DNA from: Candidatus Eisenbergiella merdipullorum
Lineage (GTDB): Bacteria; Bacillota; Clostridia; Lachnospirales; Lachnospiraceae
Assembly (NCBI GenBank): GCA_019118445.1
Contig: DWYY01000052.1
Span: 1-46,397, forward strand
DNA length: 46,397 bases
Direction: 5' to 3'
In this document: positions 24,562 through 32,778 of the stretch, one piece after another
Position numbering within the stretch: position 1 is the stretch's first letter
Layout of the letters: each line of letters opens with the position of its first letter
Notes under the pieces: generated by a model
Told to the model about the DNA's origin: nothing
The model's database searches: none
Seen by the model: the letters and a program-made list of their open reading frames with translations, nothing else
Made by a program: the position numbers and the translations under genes

Positions 24562-25623
24562 ATGGGACAGGAAAAATATGTGGCCTATGTTTCAACTTAC
24601 ACGATAGGGGAACAGCAGGAATTCGGCATCACGGTATTTGACGTGGATATGGAAAAGGGGAGATTTTCGGAAAAGGAGAAGATCAAGATCACCAATTCTT
24701 CCTATGTGACGATATCCCATAACCAGAAATATCTGTATTCTATTACGGACTTTGGCGTGGAGTCCTTTGCCATCCAGCCTGACGGGAGCCTGAAGGCCAT
24801 CAATCTGGGCTCCATCAACGGCATGCGCGGCTGTTATGTTTCCACGGATTATGAGGACAGGTATCTGTTTGTTGCCGGATACCATGACGGCAAACTAACG
24901 GTGCTGCGCGTCAATGACGATGGAAGCGTGGGTGAGATCACTGAGGAGATTTACTATAAGGGGCTCGGCATCGTGGCGGAAAGGAACTTCCGGCCGCATA
25001 TCAGCTGCGCCAAGATGACGCGGGACAACCATTATCTGTGCGTGGCGGATCTTGGGATGGACCACACCAATGTATACCGCCTGGATCACGCGACGGGAAA
25101 GCTCAGTCTTGTGGACGTGATCCGCAGCGAACTGGAAAGCGCCCCCAGGCATCTGAAATTCAGCAGGGACGGAAGGTTTCTGTACATCGTCCATGAACTG
25201 AAGAACTGTATCGACGTCTATTCATACAGGGAAGAAAAGAACAATCCCTTCTTTGACAAGATCCAGTCTGTCAGCACGCTGAATGATTATCATGCGGGCG
25301 GTTCCACGGCAAGCGCGCTGAATCTGTCGGAGGATTACAATTATCTGTGCAGTTCCAATGCAGGGGACAACAGTGCCGCCATTTTCCGGATCGATCAGGA
25401 AACGGGGCTTCTGACCAAGATACTCTGCCTGCCTGTGAGCGGCGAATATCCTAAAGATGTGGCGCTTTTCCCGGATAACCGGCATCTGGTTTCGCTGAAC
25501 CAGGATTCCGGCACGCTGACATTTTTCAACGTTAATCTTGAGAAGGGGCTGCTTGTCATGAACGGCCCGGAATTGAAGGTGCCGCAGCCCAACTGCGTGA
25601 TCTTCCATAAGGTTACGGGCTGA
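24562..25623 (+). CDS. Lactonase family protein (6-phosphogluconolactonase-like beta-propeller)
   Basis: This 353-aa cytoplasmic protein is a seven-bladed propeller of the Pgl/YbhE type. Repeated blade motifs are YVAYVSTYTIG, YLYSITDFGVESFAIQPDGSLK, RYLFVAGYHDGKLTVLRVNDDGSVG, HYLCVADLGMDHTNVYRLD, RFLYIVHELKNCIDVYSY, and FPDNRHLVSLNQDSGTLTFF. Family members hydrolyse 6-phosphogluconolactone in the pentose phosphate route, or act on related lactones; substrate choice cannot be read from sequence here. It stands alone with its own promoter and a long terminator. Confidence 0.88.
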   Translation: MGQEKYVAYVSTYTIGEQQEFGITVFDVDMEKGRFSEKEKIKITNSSYVTISHNQKYLYSITDFGVESFAIQPDGSLKAINLGSINGMRGCYVSTDYEDRYLFVAGYHDGKLTVLRVNDDGSVGEITEEIYYKGLGIVAERNFRPHISCAKMTRDNHYLCVADLGMDHTNVYRLDHATGKLSLVDVIRSELESAPRHLKFSRDGRFLYIVHELKNCIDVYSYREEKNNPFFDKIQSVSTLNDYHAGGSTASALNLSEDYNYLCSSNAGDNSAAIFRIDQETGLLTKILCLPVSGEYPKDVALFPDNRHLVSLNQDSGTLTFFNVNLEKGLLVMNGPELKVPQPNCVIFHKVTG

Positions 25624-25700
25624 AGAAGACGAAAAAGGGGGATAACAGAATGAAGGAATAATCCTTGAGGAATCTGATTCCCGCAAAATTTAAAAACGGA

Positions 25701-25761
25701 AAATCCGCCTCGTTCCAGCGTAACATTGATATGTGGCTGGAATGGGGCGGATTTCTTTTTT
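25701..25761 (+). terminator. Long rho-independent terminator
   Basis: AAATCCGCCTCGTTCCAGC (25701-25719) pairs with GCTGGAATGGGGCGGATTT (25735-25753) with one internal mismatch, and is followed by a run of T. It separates the lactonase gene from the next promoter. Confidence 0.9.
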
Positions 25762-25766
25762 TAGCC

Positions 25767-25820
25767 TTGCAGGAATCGAACATATGTGCTATAATAGCCC
25801 GCAATAAGAACATATGTTCT
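25767..25820 (+). promoter_or_regulatory. Promoter with two LexA-like (SOS) boxes
   Basis: TTGCAG (25767-25772) and a perfect TATAAT (25790-25795) are 17 bases apart. GAACATATGTGC (25778-25789) fills the spacer and a perfect palindrome GAACATATGTTC (25808-25819) covers the start region. The Gram-positive LexA/DinR consensus is CGAACATATGTTCG. Both boxes are placed to block RNA polymerase. Confidence 0.75.
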
Positions 25821-25839
25821 AACTGCGAGGGGTGATATA

Positions 25840-26774
25840 TTGCGTGAGCTGAGAAGGGAAAAAGGAAGCATGATCAGCTTGGAATTTGTCGCATTTACGC
25901 TGATTTCAGGTCTGATCTCCTTTTCCTATAACGTGATCATGACAGTGATTCCGCTGCGGATGGCGGATCGGGGACTGGGATATGACAGGATCGGGGGAGC
26001 CATGTCCGCTGTTGCTGTTGGGCTGTTGGCTGTCAAGCTGGTGATTGGTCATCTCTCTGACCGGCTTGGAACGAAGCGGTTTATTCTGACCGCACTTTTG
26101 GGACTTGCCGTTGTTCCCGTACTGCTGGGACGGGCGGATGAGCTGGCATCCTATGCTGTACTGATGGCGGCGCTGGGGATTTTCCGGGGAATTTTTCTTT
26201 CGGTAAACGGCTCTTTTGTGATGGACATGGCGGAAGAAGGGGGCTATGGGAAAATATACGGAGCGGTGCAGGGAATTTCTTCGCTGCTTGCCAGCGCGGG
26301 CGGCATGGCGGCGGGAATGCTGTATTTCTGGAAGGAAGGGGAATATGCTCTGTATCTGTGCGGATTTCTGCTGGGAGCATCCGTCATATGGGCAGGGTAT
26401 GCGCTGAAAAAGGGTACGCAGGTATCAGGAAAAAGACTGCCGGTGATTCAGATTTTCCGTTCCATGAGCAGACGGATCTTTCTGTTTTGCATGATCGTGT
26501 TCCTGCAGTCTTTTGTTGCAGGGCCCATTTTGTTGGAATCCCAAAAGAAAGGGCAGGTTATATCAGAAAGGAACAGAAGGGTCTGGAACTGGCTCTGATT
26601 TCTTTATGCGGAAGTCTGGGAGATACCCTGGGGAGCAATGTGCTGGGACAGATCGCGGAGCATTTTTCTCTTAGCCAGTGCATGCTTTTGTTCGCGGGCG
26701 TTTATGTCCTTATGGCGGGACTGGCGGCCCTTCCTGCTCTGGACCGCCGGAAAGCGCATACTCACACCTTATAG
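25840..26774 (+). pseudogene. Decayed MFS transporter gene (frameshift and internal deletion)
   Basis: The first frame (25840-26598, TTG start behind GAGGGG) encodes six membrane segments and part of a seventh, with the MFS loop HLSDRLGTKR, and then runs out of frame near 26540-26598. The family sequence resumes in another frame (KGLELALISLCGSLGDTLGSNVLGQIAEHFSLSQCMLLFAGVYVLMAGLAALPAL) up to 26774. This part corresponds to the last two membrane segments, so roughly segments 8-10 are missing as well. The combined length is about 310 aa against the usual about 390. The end overlaps the convergent aroC gene. It was probably a drug/sugar exporter. Confidence 0.8.
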
Positions 26775-27856
26775 AACTCCCGGATGCGGTCCAGCCTTGC
26801 GGTCATATTGGAGAGCAGAGCGTCCGCGAGCACAAGGGACGTCATGGATTCCACCACCACTACGGCGCGGGGGACGATGACGGGATCATGTCGTCCCTTG
26901 ATCCGGATAGTGATGTTTTCCCCGTTACGGTTTACCGTCTGCTGATCTGAAAAGATGGAAGCAGTGGGCTTGATGTGGGCGCGAAGCAGGATGCGGCTGC
27001 CGTCGCTGATGCCGCCGAGGATCCCTCCAGCGTGATTGGTTTCCTTTTCCACATGGCCGTCACGCATGCGGAAGGGATCGTTGTTTTCAGAGCCGCGTGC
27101 CCGGGAAACGGCAGTGCCGTCGCCGATCTCCACCGCCTTTACGGCACCGATGGACATGACGGCTCCCGCGAGAGCGGCGTCCAGCTTGTCGAACACGGGA
27201 TCGCCGAGTCCGGCGGGAACGCCGTCCGCAAAGCATTCCACCACACCGCCAGAGGAATCAAATTGCTTCATGCATGCATCCAGATAATCCTGCGCCCGGG
27301 CAGCGGCATCTGCATCCGGCATGCAGAGAGGATTCCTTGAAATTTCTTCTTGACAGAAGTCCTCGCAGGAAATGGGGCCGATGCTTCTGGTGTAGGCGCA
27401 GACCCGGATGCCGAGCTGCTTCAAAAACAGGGACGCGATGGCCCCCGCCGCGACTCTTCCTGCGGTTTCCCTCCCTGATGAGCGTCCGCCGCCCCGGTAA
27501 TCCCGGAAGCCATATTTCATGTCATAGGTATAATCAGCATGTCCCGGCCTGTAATAGGAAGCGATTTCGCTGTAATCAGAGGAACGCTGAGAAGTGTTGG
27601 GAATGAGAAGGCTGATGGGTGTTCCGGTGGCCCTGCCCTCAAATACACCGGAAAGGATCTGTACCGCATCCGCTTCCTTTCTCGGGGTGGAATAACGGGT
27701 GCTCCCAGGCTTTCTGCGGTCCAGGAACGCCTGGATGTCGCTTTCGCTGATGGGCAGCTCTGCGGGGACGCCATCCACGACGACCCCGATCGCCTTTCCG
27801 TGGGATTCCCCCCAGGTGGTGATCCTGAATTGTTTTCCAAAAGTATTTCCGGCCAT
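26762..27856 (-). CDS. aroC: Chorismate synthase
   Basis: This 364-aa enzyme makes chorismate from 5-enolpyruvylshikimate-3-phosphate, the last shikimate step, using reduced FMN. Signatures are GNTFGKQFRITTWGESHGKAIGVVVDG at the N-terminus, YGFRDYRGGGRSSGRETAGRVAAGA (about 107-131) and GGISDGSRILLRAHIKPTAS (about 285-304) with the FMN-contacting RGGGRSS. The length is standard. GGAGG lies before the ATG and the promoter is at 27893-27921. It diverges from tgt, and its 3' end overlaps the MFS remnant. Confidence 0.97.
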   Translation of the reverse strand: MAGNTFGKQFRITTWGESHGKAIGVVVDGVPAELPISESDIQAFLDRRKPGSTRYSTPRKEADAVQILSGVFEGRATGTPISLLIPNTSQRSSDYSEIASYYRPGHADYTYDMKYGFRDYRGGGRSSGRETAGRVAAGAIASLFLKQLGIRVCAYTRSIGPISCEDFCQEEISRNPLCMPDADAAARAQDYLDACMKQFDSSGGVVECFADGVPAGLGDPVFDKLDAALAGAVMSIGAVKAVEIGDGTAVSRARGSENNDPFRMRDGHVEKETNHAGGILGGISDGSRILLRAHIKPTASIFSDQQTVNRNGENITIRIKGRHDPVIVPRAVVVVESMTSLVLADALLSNMTARLDRIREFYKV

Positions 27857-27892
27857 GATTTCCTCCTGTATGAATGATCAAGTACTGTCACT

Positions 27893-27921
27893 ATTATATC
27901 CTGGATCGATGGAACGGGCAA
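27893..27921 (-). promoter_or_regulatory. Promoter of aroC
   Basis: On the minus strand TTGCCC (27916-27921) and a perfect TATAAT (27893-27898) are 17 bases apart. It lies back to back with the tgt promoter, only two bases between the -35 boxes. Confidence 0.75.
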
Positions 27922-27923
27922 GC

Positions 27924-27952
27924 TTGAATGCGACGGAAGGATGTGGTATGAT
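27924..27952 (+). promoter_or_regulatory. Promoter of tgt
   Basis: TTGAAT (27924-27929) and TATGAT (27947-27952) are 17 bases apart; the leader to the ATG at 28028 is about 70 bases. Confidence 0.7.
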
Positions 27953-28027
27953 GATACGGTTCAGCACGGCAGGTCTATCAGGCGCATCCTGCCGGCAAAA
28001 GACGGCAGGAAAGGGGAAGTGGCGGAC

Positions 28028-29173
28028 ATGTATCGTCTGATCAGACAGGAAGGCAGAGCAAAGAGAGGAGAGCTGGTGACCGTACACGGCACGGTCCAGA
28101 CCCCTGTTTTTATGAATGTGGGAACCGCGGCGGCGATCAAGGGAGCGGTATCCACGGAGGATCTGGAACAGATCAAAACGCAGGTGGAGTTATCCAATAC
28201 CTATCATCTCCATGTGAGGCCGGGAGATGAGGTGGTGAAGAAGCTGGGAGGTTTGCATAAGTTCATGTCATGGAACCGTCCCATCCTCACGGATTCCGGC
28301 GGGTTCCAGGTGTTTTCCCTGGCGACGTTAAGGAAGATCAAGGAGGAAGGCGTCACCTTCCATTCCCATGTGGATGGAAGGAAGATCTTCATGGGGCCGG
28401 AGGAGAGCATGCGCATCCAGTCCAACCTGGCGTCCACCATCGCTATGGCCTTCGATGAGTGCGCGCCGGCAAAGGCGGAGCGCGCCTACGTGGAAGCTTC
28501 CGTGGCGAGGACCACCCGCTGGCTTGTAAGATGTAAGGAAGAGATGAAGCGGCTGAACCGGCAGGAGGATACCATCAACAAAAACCAGCTCCTGTTCGGC
28601 ATCAATCAGGGGGCGGTATATACAGACATCCGGATCGACCATGCGAAGCGGATCGCGGAAATGGATCTGGACGGTTATGCCATCGGCGGCCTGGCGGTGG
28701 GAGAGACCCATGAGGAGATGTATCATGTGCTGGATGAGACGGTCCCTTATCTTCCCGTCGATAAGCCCACCTACCTGATGGGCGTGGGAACGCCGGCCAA
28801 TATCCTGGAAGGTGTGGAGCGTGGTGTGGATTTCTTTGACTGCGTATATCCCACAAGAAACGGACGGCATGGCCATTTGTATACAAATCATGGAAAGATC
28901 AATCTCTTCAATGCAAAATATGAACTGGATGCGCGGCCCATCGAAGAGGGCTGCGGCTGCCCTGTCTGCCGCAGGTATTCCAGAGCCTATATCCGCCATC
29001 TCCTGAAGGCGAAGGAAATGCTGGGAATGCGCCTGTGTGTGCTTCATAATCTGTGGTTTTACAACACCATGATGGAAGAGATCCGGGACGCGCTGGATGC
29101 GGGGCGTTTTGCCGCCTACAAAAAGGAAAAGCTGGAGCAGATGAACGCGGGACAGGCAGACAAGGCGGAATAG
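28028..29173 (+). CDS. tgt: Queuine tRNA-ribosyltransferase (tRNA-guanine transglycosylase)
   Basis: This 381-aa enzyme exchanges guanine 34 for preQ1 in tRNAs with GUN anticodons. The key segments are RPILTDSGGFQVFSL (catalytic Asp), a second catalytic Asp in FFDCVYPTRNGRHG, and the zinc site CGCPVCRRYSRAYIRHL...LHNL with three Cys and a His. The frame is open 29 codons further upstream, but that region contains the promoter, so the ATG at 28028 (MYRLIRQEGRAKRGEL) is used. It is followed by yajC, as in many Firmicutes, here with a separate promoter in between. Confidence 0.95.
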   Translation: MYRLIRQEGRAKRGELVTVHGTVQTPVFMNVGTAAAIKGAVSTEDLEQIKTQVELSNTYHLHVRPGDEVVKKLGGLHKFMSWNRPILTDSGGFQVFSLATLRKIKEEGVTFHSHVDGRKIFMGPEESMRIQSNLASTIAMAFDECAPAKAERAYVEASVARTTRWLVRCKEEMKRLNRQEDTINKNQLLFGINQGAVYTDIRIDHAKRIAEMDLDGYAIGGLAVGETHEEMYHVLDETVPYLPVDKPTYLMGVGTPANILEGVERGVDFFDCVYPTRNGRHGHLYTNHGKINLFNAKYELDARPIEEGCGCPVCRRYSRAYIRHLLKAKEMLGMRLCVLHNLWFYNTMMEEIRDALDAGRFAAYKKEKLEQMNAGQADKAE

Positions 29174-29176
29174 GGC

Positions 29177-29205
29177 TTGCGCGATTGCCTGTTTTTGTGT
29201 ATGAT
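29177..29205 (+). promoter_or_regulatory. Promoter of yajC
   Basis: TTGCGC (29177-29182) and TATGAT (29200-29205) are 17 bases apart. The following 95-base leader has a small hairpin (GGCCTGTGCCA region) and ends in AGGAGGAAAAAA before the ATG. Confidence 0.6.
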
Positions 29206-29299
29206 TGTAGAGATGGCAGGTCTGTCCGCACAGGAGAGTGGCCTGTGCCATTCTTATAAGAGAAACCGCGACAGGCGGTAAGTTTTTAGGAGGAAAAAA

Positions 29300-29620
29300 A
29301 TGGGTATTTTGGCGAGTGAAACAACGGCGGCTGCAGGCACGGGCAGCATGATGGGCATGATCCTGGTCTATGTGGTCATCTTCGGCGCATTCTTTTATTT
29401 TGTGATGTATCGTCCGCAGAAGAAGGAGCAGAAAAAGATGAACGCCATGCTTTCTTCCCTGGAGATCGGGGACAGCGTCCTTACTAACAGCGGCTTTTAC
29501 GGCGTGATCATCGACATCACGGACGATACGGTCATCGTGGAATTCGGCAACAACAAGAACTGCCGCATCCCCATGCAGAAGTCTGCGATCGCTCAGGTAG
29601 AGAAGCCGGACGCGGAATAA
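29300..29620 (+). CDS. yajC: Preprotein translocase subunit YajC
   Basis: This 106-aa protein has a single membrane segment (MGMILVYVVIFGAFFYFVMYRPQKKEQKK, about 16-38). A small soluble domain follows with the family motif MLSSLEIGDSVLTNSGFYGVIIDITDDTVIVEFGNN. YajC associates with SecDF at the Sec translocon. A terminator follows at 29681. Confidence 0.94.
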   Translation: MGILASETTAAAGTGSMMGMILVYVVIFGAFFYFVMYRPQKKEQKKMNAMLSSLEIGDSVLTNSGFYGVIIDITDDTVIVEFGNNKNCRIPMQKSAIAQVEKPDAE

Positions 29621-29680
29621 AGAAGGAAATGCTATTCGCTATGGATATAGCAGAAAGAAAATCTATTACCACAGGTTATT

Positions 29681-29716
29681 TCAGCCATATCGAAAGGATA
29701 TGGCTGATTTTGTTTT
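29681..29716 (+). terminator. Terminator after yajC
   Basis: TCAGCCATATC pairs with GATATGGCTGA around a GAAAG loop and is followed by TTTTGTTTT. Confidence 0.9.
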
Positions 29717-29732
29717 CCCAGTTTCTTTTTTG

Positions 29733-29761
29733 TTGAAATCTGACATTTAATAAGATATGAT
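29733..29761 (+). promoter_or_regulatory. Promoter of the leuB-ilvD-ilvB operon
   Basis: TTGAAA (29733-29738) and TATGAT (29756-29761) are 17 bases apart, starting 17 bases after the yajC terminator. Confidence 0.75.
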
Positions 29762-29910
29762 AGAAGGGATAATTGGAGAAATCCCCTGCAAAGCGGCGGG
29801 GAGACATGCCGGGCATCGGACAGCGAAAACTGTCCAGCGTCCGGCTTTCCCGCATACAAGAAAAATGCCGAGAGGCGCAGGGCGTGAAACGCTTTGGAAT
29901 GGAGGGCAAT
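29762..29910 (+). promoter_or_regulatory. Structured 150-base leader before leuB
   Basis: The leader can form several hairpins: GGGAT/ATCCC (about 29766-29784), CCCC...GGGG (about 29783-29801), a long imperfect stem GCCGGGC/GTCCGGC enclosing GGACAG/CTGTCC (29808-29845), and GCGT/ACGC near the ribosome binding site. There is no Leu/Ile/Val-codon-rich peptide and no T-box motif that I can see. It may be an attenuator or riboswitch for branched-chain amino-acid control, but I cannot match a known class. Confidence 0.4.
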
Positions 29911-31017
29911 ATGGAACTGAAAATTGGATGTATTTCCGGTGACGGGATCGGACCGGAGATCGTGAGAGAAGCGAGGAAGGTCCTGAAGGCTGTGGCCGGA
30001 AAATACGGACACAGGATCTCTTATACTGATATCCTTCTGGGAGGCGCTTCCATTGACGCACATGGAGTTCCGCTGACGCAGGAAGCCGTACAGGCCGCGA
30101 AGGAGAGCGATGCGGTACTGATGGGTTCTATCGGAGGCGATGCGAACACTTCTCCCTGGTACCAGCTTCCGCCGGACCGCCGTCCGGAGGCAGGGCTTCT
30201 TTCCATCCGCAAGGAGCTGGGGCTTTTTGCGAATCTGCGTCCCGCAGTCCTGTATGAGGAACTGGCGGACGCCTGCCCGCTGAAAAAGGAGACCAGCGAG
30301 GCGGGATTTGATCTGCTGATCATGCGGGAACTGACCGGCGGCCTGTATTTCGGAGAAAGAAAGACAACTGTGGAAAACGGGCTCCGCACCGCTGTGGATA
30401 CCTTGGTTTATAATGAAAATGAGATACGGCGGATCGCTGTCAAGGCATTCGATATCGCGCGCAAGCGCAGAAAAAAGGTGACGAGCGTGGACAAGGCGAA
30501 CGTGCTGGATTCCTCCCGGCTTTGGAGGGCAGTCGTGAATGAGGTGGCGAAGGATTATCCGGATGTGGAGCTTTCCCATATGCTGGTTGACAACTGCGCC
30601 ATGCAGCTTGTAAAGGATCCCGCTCAGTTTGACGTGATCTTGACAGAAAACATGTTCGGGGACATTCTCTCCGATGAAGCGAGCATGGTGACAGGCTCTA
30701 TTGGTATGCTTGCGAGCGCCAGCCTGAACGACACTAAATTCGGCCTGTACGAGCCCAGCCACGGCAGCGCGCCGGATATCGCGGGAAAGGACATCGCCAA
30801 TCCCATCGCCACCATCCTGAGCGCATCCATGATGCTGCGTTACAGCTTTGATTTAGATGAGGAGGCGGACAGCATCGAAAATGCGGTGAAGCAGGCGCTG
30901 AAGGACGGATTCCGGACAGAGGACATCATGCCGGAAGGAAAAACTTCCTCCGGGAACGCTTCCTGCAGACAGTGCTCCTGCAGTGAGATGGGAAGCCTGA
31001 TCGCCGAACGGATTTAA
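29911..31017 (+). CDS. leuB: 3-isopropylmalate dehydrogenase
   Basis: This 368-aa NAD-dependent decarboxylating dehydrogenase catalyses the third step of leucine synthesis. Signatures are [18 protein letters not shown] (N-terminus), [52 protein letters not shown] and [26 protein letters not shown], then [21 protein letters not shown]. The start is the ATG at 29911 behind GGAGG; the 46 open codons upstream lie in the structured leader. The last about 25 residues (Cys/Ser-rich: [16 protein letters not shown]) are a short unusual tail. It leads an operon with ilvD and ilvB. Confidence 0.95.
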   Translation: MELKIGCISGDGIGPEIVREARKVLKAVAGKYGHRISYTDILLGGASIDAHGVPLTQEAVQAAKESDAVLMGSIGGDANTSPWYQLPPDRRPEAGLLSIRKELGLFANLRPAVLYEELADACPLKKETSEAGFDLLIMRELTGGLYFGERKTTVENGLRTAVDTLVYNENEIRRIAVKAFDIARKRRKKVTSVDKANVLDSSRLWRAVVNEVAKDYPDVELSHMLVDNCAMQLVKDPAQFDVILTENMFGDILSDEASMVTGSIGMLASASLNDTKFGLYEPSHGSAPDIAGKDIANPIATILSASMMLRYSFDLDEEADSIENAVKQALKDGFRTEDIMPEGKTSSGNASCRQCSCSEMGSLIAERI

Positions 31018-31099
31018 GCCAGACGGATGGAAACAAAAAAGGTTTGATGCCCGGAGGACCGAAAGGGTTCTTCCGGATGGAAAAGAAAGGAAAAGAGCT

Positions 31100-32764
31100 A
31101 TGAGAAGCGATTCAGTGAAAACAGGAGTACAGCAGGCTCCCCACAGAAGCCTGTTCAACGCGCTCGGCATCACCGAGGAGGAGAGAAAAAGACCCCTGAT
31201 CGGTATCGTGAGCTCCTATAATGAGATCGTTCCGGGACATATGAACCTGGACAAGATCGTGGAGGCCGTGAAGCTGGGCGTGGCAATGGCGGGAGGGACT
31301 CCCTTCGTGTTCCCGGCGATCGCGGTCTGCGACGGGATTGCCATGGGACATATCGGCATGAAATATTCCCTGGTGACCAGGGACCTCATCTGCGACAGCA
31401 CGGAATGCATGGCCATGGCGCACGGTTTCGATGGCCTGGTGATGGTGCCCAACTGTGACAAGAATGTGCCTGGCCTCCTGATGGCGGCGGCGAGGGTGAA
31501 CATCCCCACTATTTTTGTTTCCGGTGGCCCTATGTTGGCCGGCCATGTGTGCGGCCACAAGACCAGCCTTTCCTCCATGTTTGAGGCGGTGGGAAGCGTT
31601 GCCGCGGGAACGATGACCATGGAAGAGCTGAACGAATATGAGGAGAAGGCCTGCCCCACCTGCGGCTCCTGCTCCGGCATGTATACGGCGAACTCCATGA
31701 ACTGCCTGACGGAAGCGCTCGGCATGGGATTAAGGGGGAACGGTACCATCCCAGCGGTTTATTCCGAAAGGATTCGCCTGGCAAAGCACGCGGGCATGCA
31801 GATCATGCAGCTCGTGGAGAAGAATATCTGCCCCAGGGATATCATGACGAAGGAGGCGTTTTTGAACGCGCTCACCATGGACATGGCGCTGGGCTGTTCC
31901 ACCAATTCCATGCTCCATCTGCCTGCCATCGCCCATGAGGCAGGGGTAGAGCTGAACATGGAGATCGCCAACGAACTGTCCGCAAAGACGCCCAACCTCT
32001 GCCATCTGGCTCCAGCAGGTCCGACCTACATCGAAGACCTGAACGAGGCGGGCGGCGTATATGCGGTCATGAATGAGCTGAACAAGAAAGGGCTTCTCTA
32101 CACCGACCTGATCACCGTGACCGGGAAAACAGTGGCGGAGAACATCAAGGGCTGTGTGAACAAAAATCCGGACGTCATCCGTCCCATCGACAATCCCTAT
32201 TCCGAAACCGGCGGTATCGCCGTCCTGAAGGGCAATCTGGCTCCGGAGACCGCCGTGGTCAAGCGTTCCGCGGTCGCTCCCGAGATGATGGTCCATGAAG
32301 GTCCTGCCAGGGTATTCGACTGCGAGGAGGATGCCATCGCCGCGATCAAGGGCGGGAAGATCGTTCCCGGCGACGTGGTGGTGATCCGTTATGAAGGGCC
32401 GAAAGGCGGTCCCGGCATGAGAGAAATGCTCAATCCCACCTCTGCTATCGTTGGAATGGGGCTGGGCTCCACGGTCGCCCTGATCACAGACGGGCGCTTC
32501 AGCGGCGCTTCCAGAGGAGCGGCCATCGGCCATGTGTGCCCGGAAGCGGCACAGGGAGGACCGATCGCCCTGATCGAAGAAGGCGACATGATCAGCATCA
32601 ACATCCCGGAAAACCGTCTGGATGTGAAGATTTCGGATGAAGAGATGCAGAAGAGAAGAGAAAAATGGCAGCCCAGGCAGCCCCGCGTGACCACCGGATA
32701 TCTGGCAAGATATGAGAAGATGGTGACCAGCGCGAACCGGGGAGCTGTGCTGGAGATCAAATAG
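31100..32764 (+). CDS. ilvD: Dihydroxy-acid dehydratase
   Basis: This 554-aa iron-sulphur dehydratase acts in isoleucine/valine synthesis. The cluster cysteines are in [10 protein letters not shown] and [26 protein letters not shown]. Other signatures are [44 protein letters not shown] and [29 protein letters not shown]. It is full length, with AGGAAAAGAGCT before the ATG. It lies 82 bases after leuB and closely before ilvB. Confidence 0.97.
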   Translation: MRSDSVKTGVQQAPHRSLFNALGITEEERKRPLIGIVSSYNEIVPGHMNLDKIVEAVKLGVAMAGGTPFVFPAIAVCDGIAMGHIGMKYSLVTRDLICDSTECMAMAHGFDGLVMVPNCDKNVPGLLMAAARVNIPTIFVSGGPMLAGHVCGHKTSLSSMFEAVGSVAAGTMTMEELNEYEEKACPTCGSCSGMYTANSMNCLTEALGMGLRGNGTIPAVYSERIRLAKHAGMQIMQLVEKNICPRDIMTKEAFLNALTMDMALGCSTNSMLHLPAIAHEAGVELNMEIANELSAKTPNLCHLAPAGPTYIEDLNEAGGVYAVMNELNKKGLLYTDLITVTGKTVAENIKGCVNKNPDVIRPIDNPYSETGGIAVLKGNLAPETAVVKRSAVAPEMMVHEGPARVFDCEEDAIAAIKGGKIVPGDVVVIRYEGPKGGPGMREMLNPTSAIVGMGLGSTVALITDGRFSGASRGAAIGHVCPEAAQGGPIALIEEGDMISINIPENRLDVKISDEEMQKRREKWQPRQPRVTTGYLARYEKMVTSANRGAVLEIK

Positions 32765-32778
32765 AAAGGTTGATGTAC

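Noticed and set aside
25840-26774. Programmed frameshift in the MFS gene
   Set aside because: Besides the frame change, about three membrane segments are missing and there is no slippery site with a downstream structure, so decay is the simpler reading.
29773-29910. Longer N-terminus of leuB
   Set aside because: The 46 extra codons lie in the structured leader, show no family similarity, and GGAGG sits before the ATG at 29911.
29762-29910. Known riboswitch or T-box in the leuB leader
   Set aside because: I could not find a specifier loop, antiterminator box or the full conserved strings of the ykkC group; I leave it as an unassigned structured leader.
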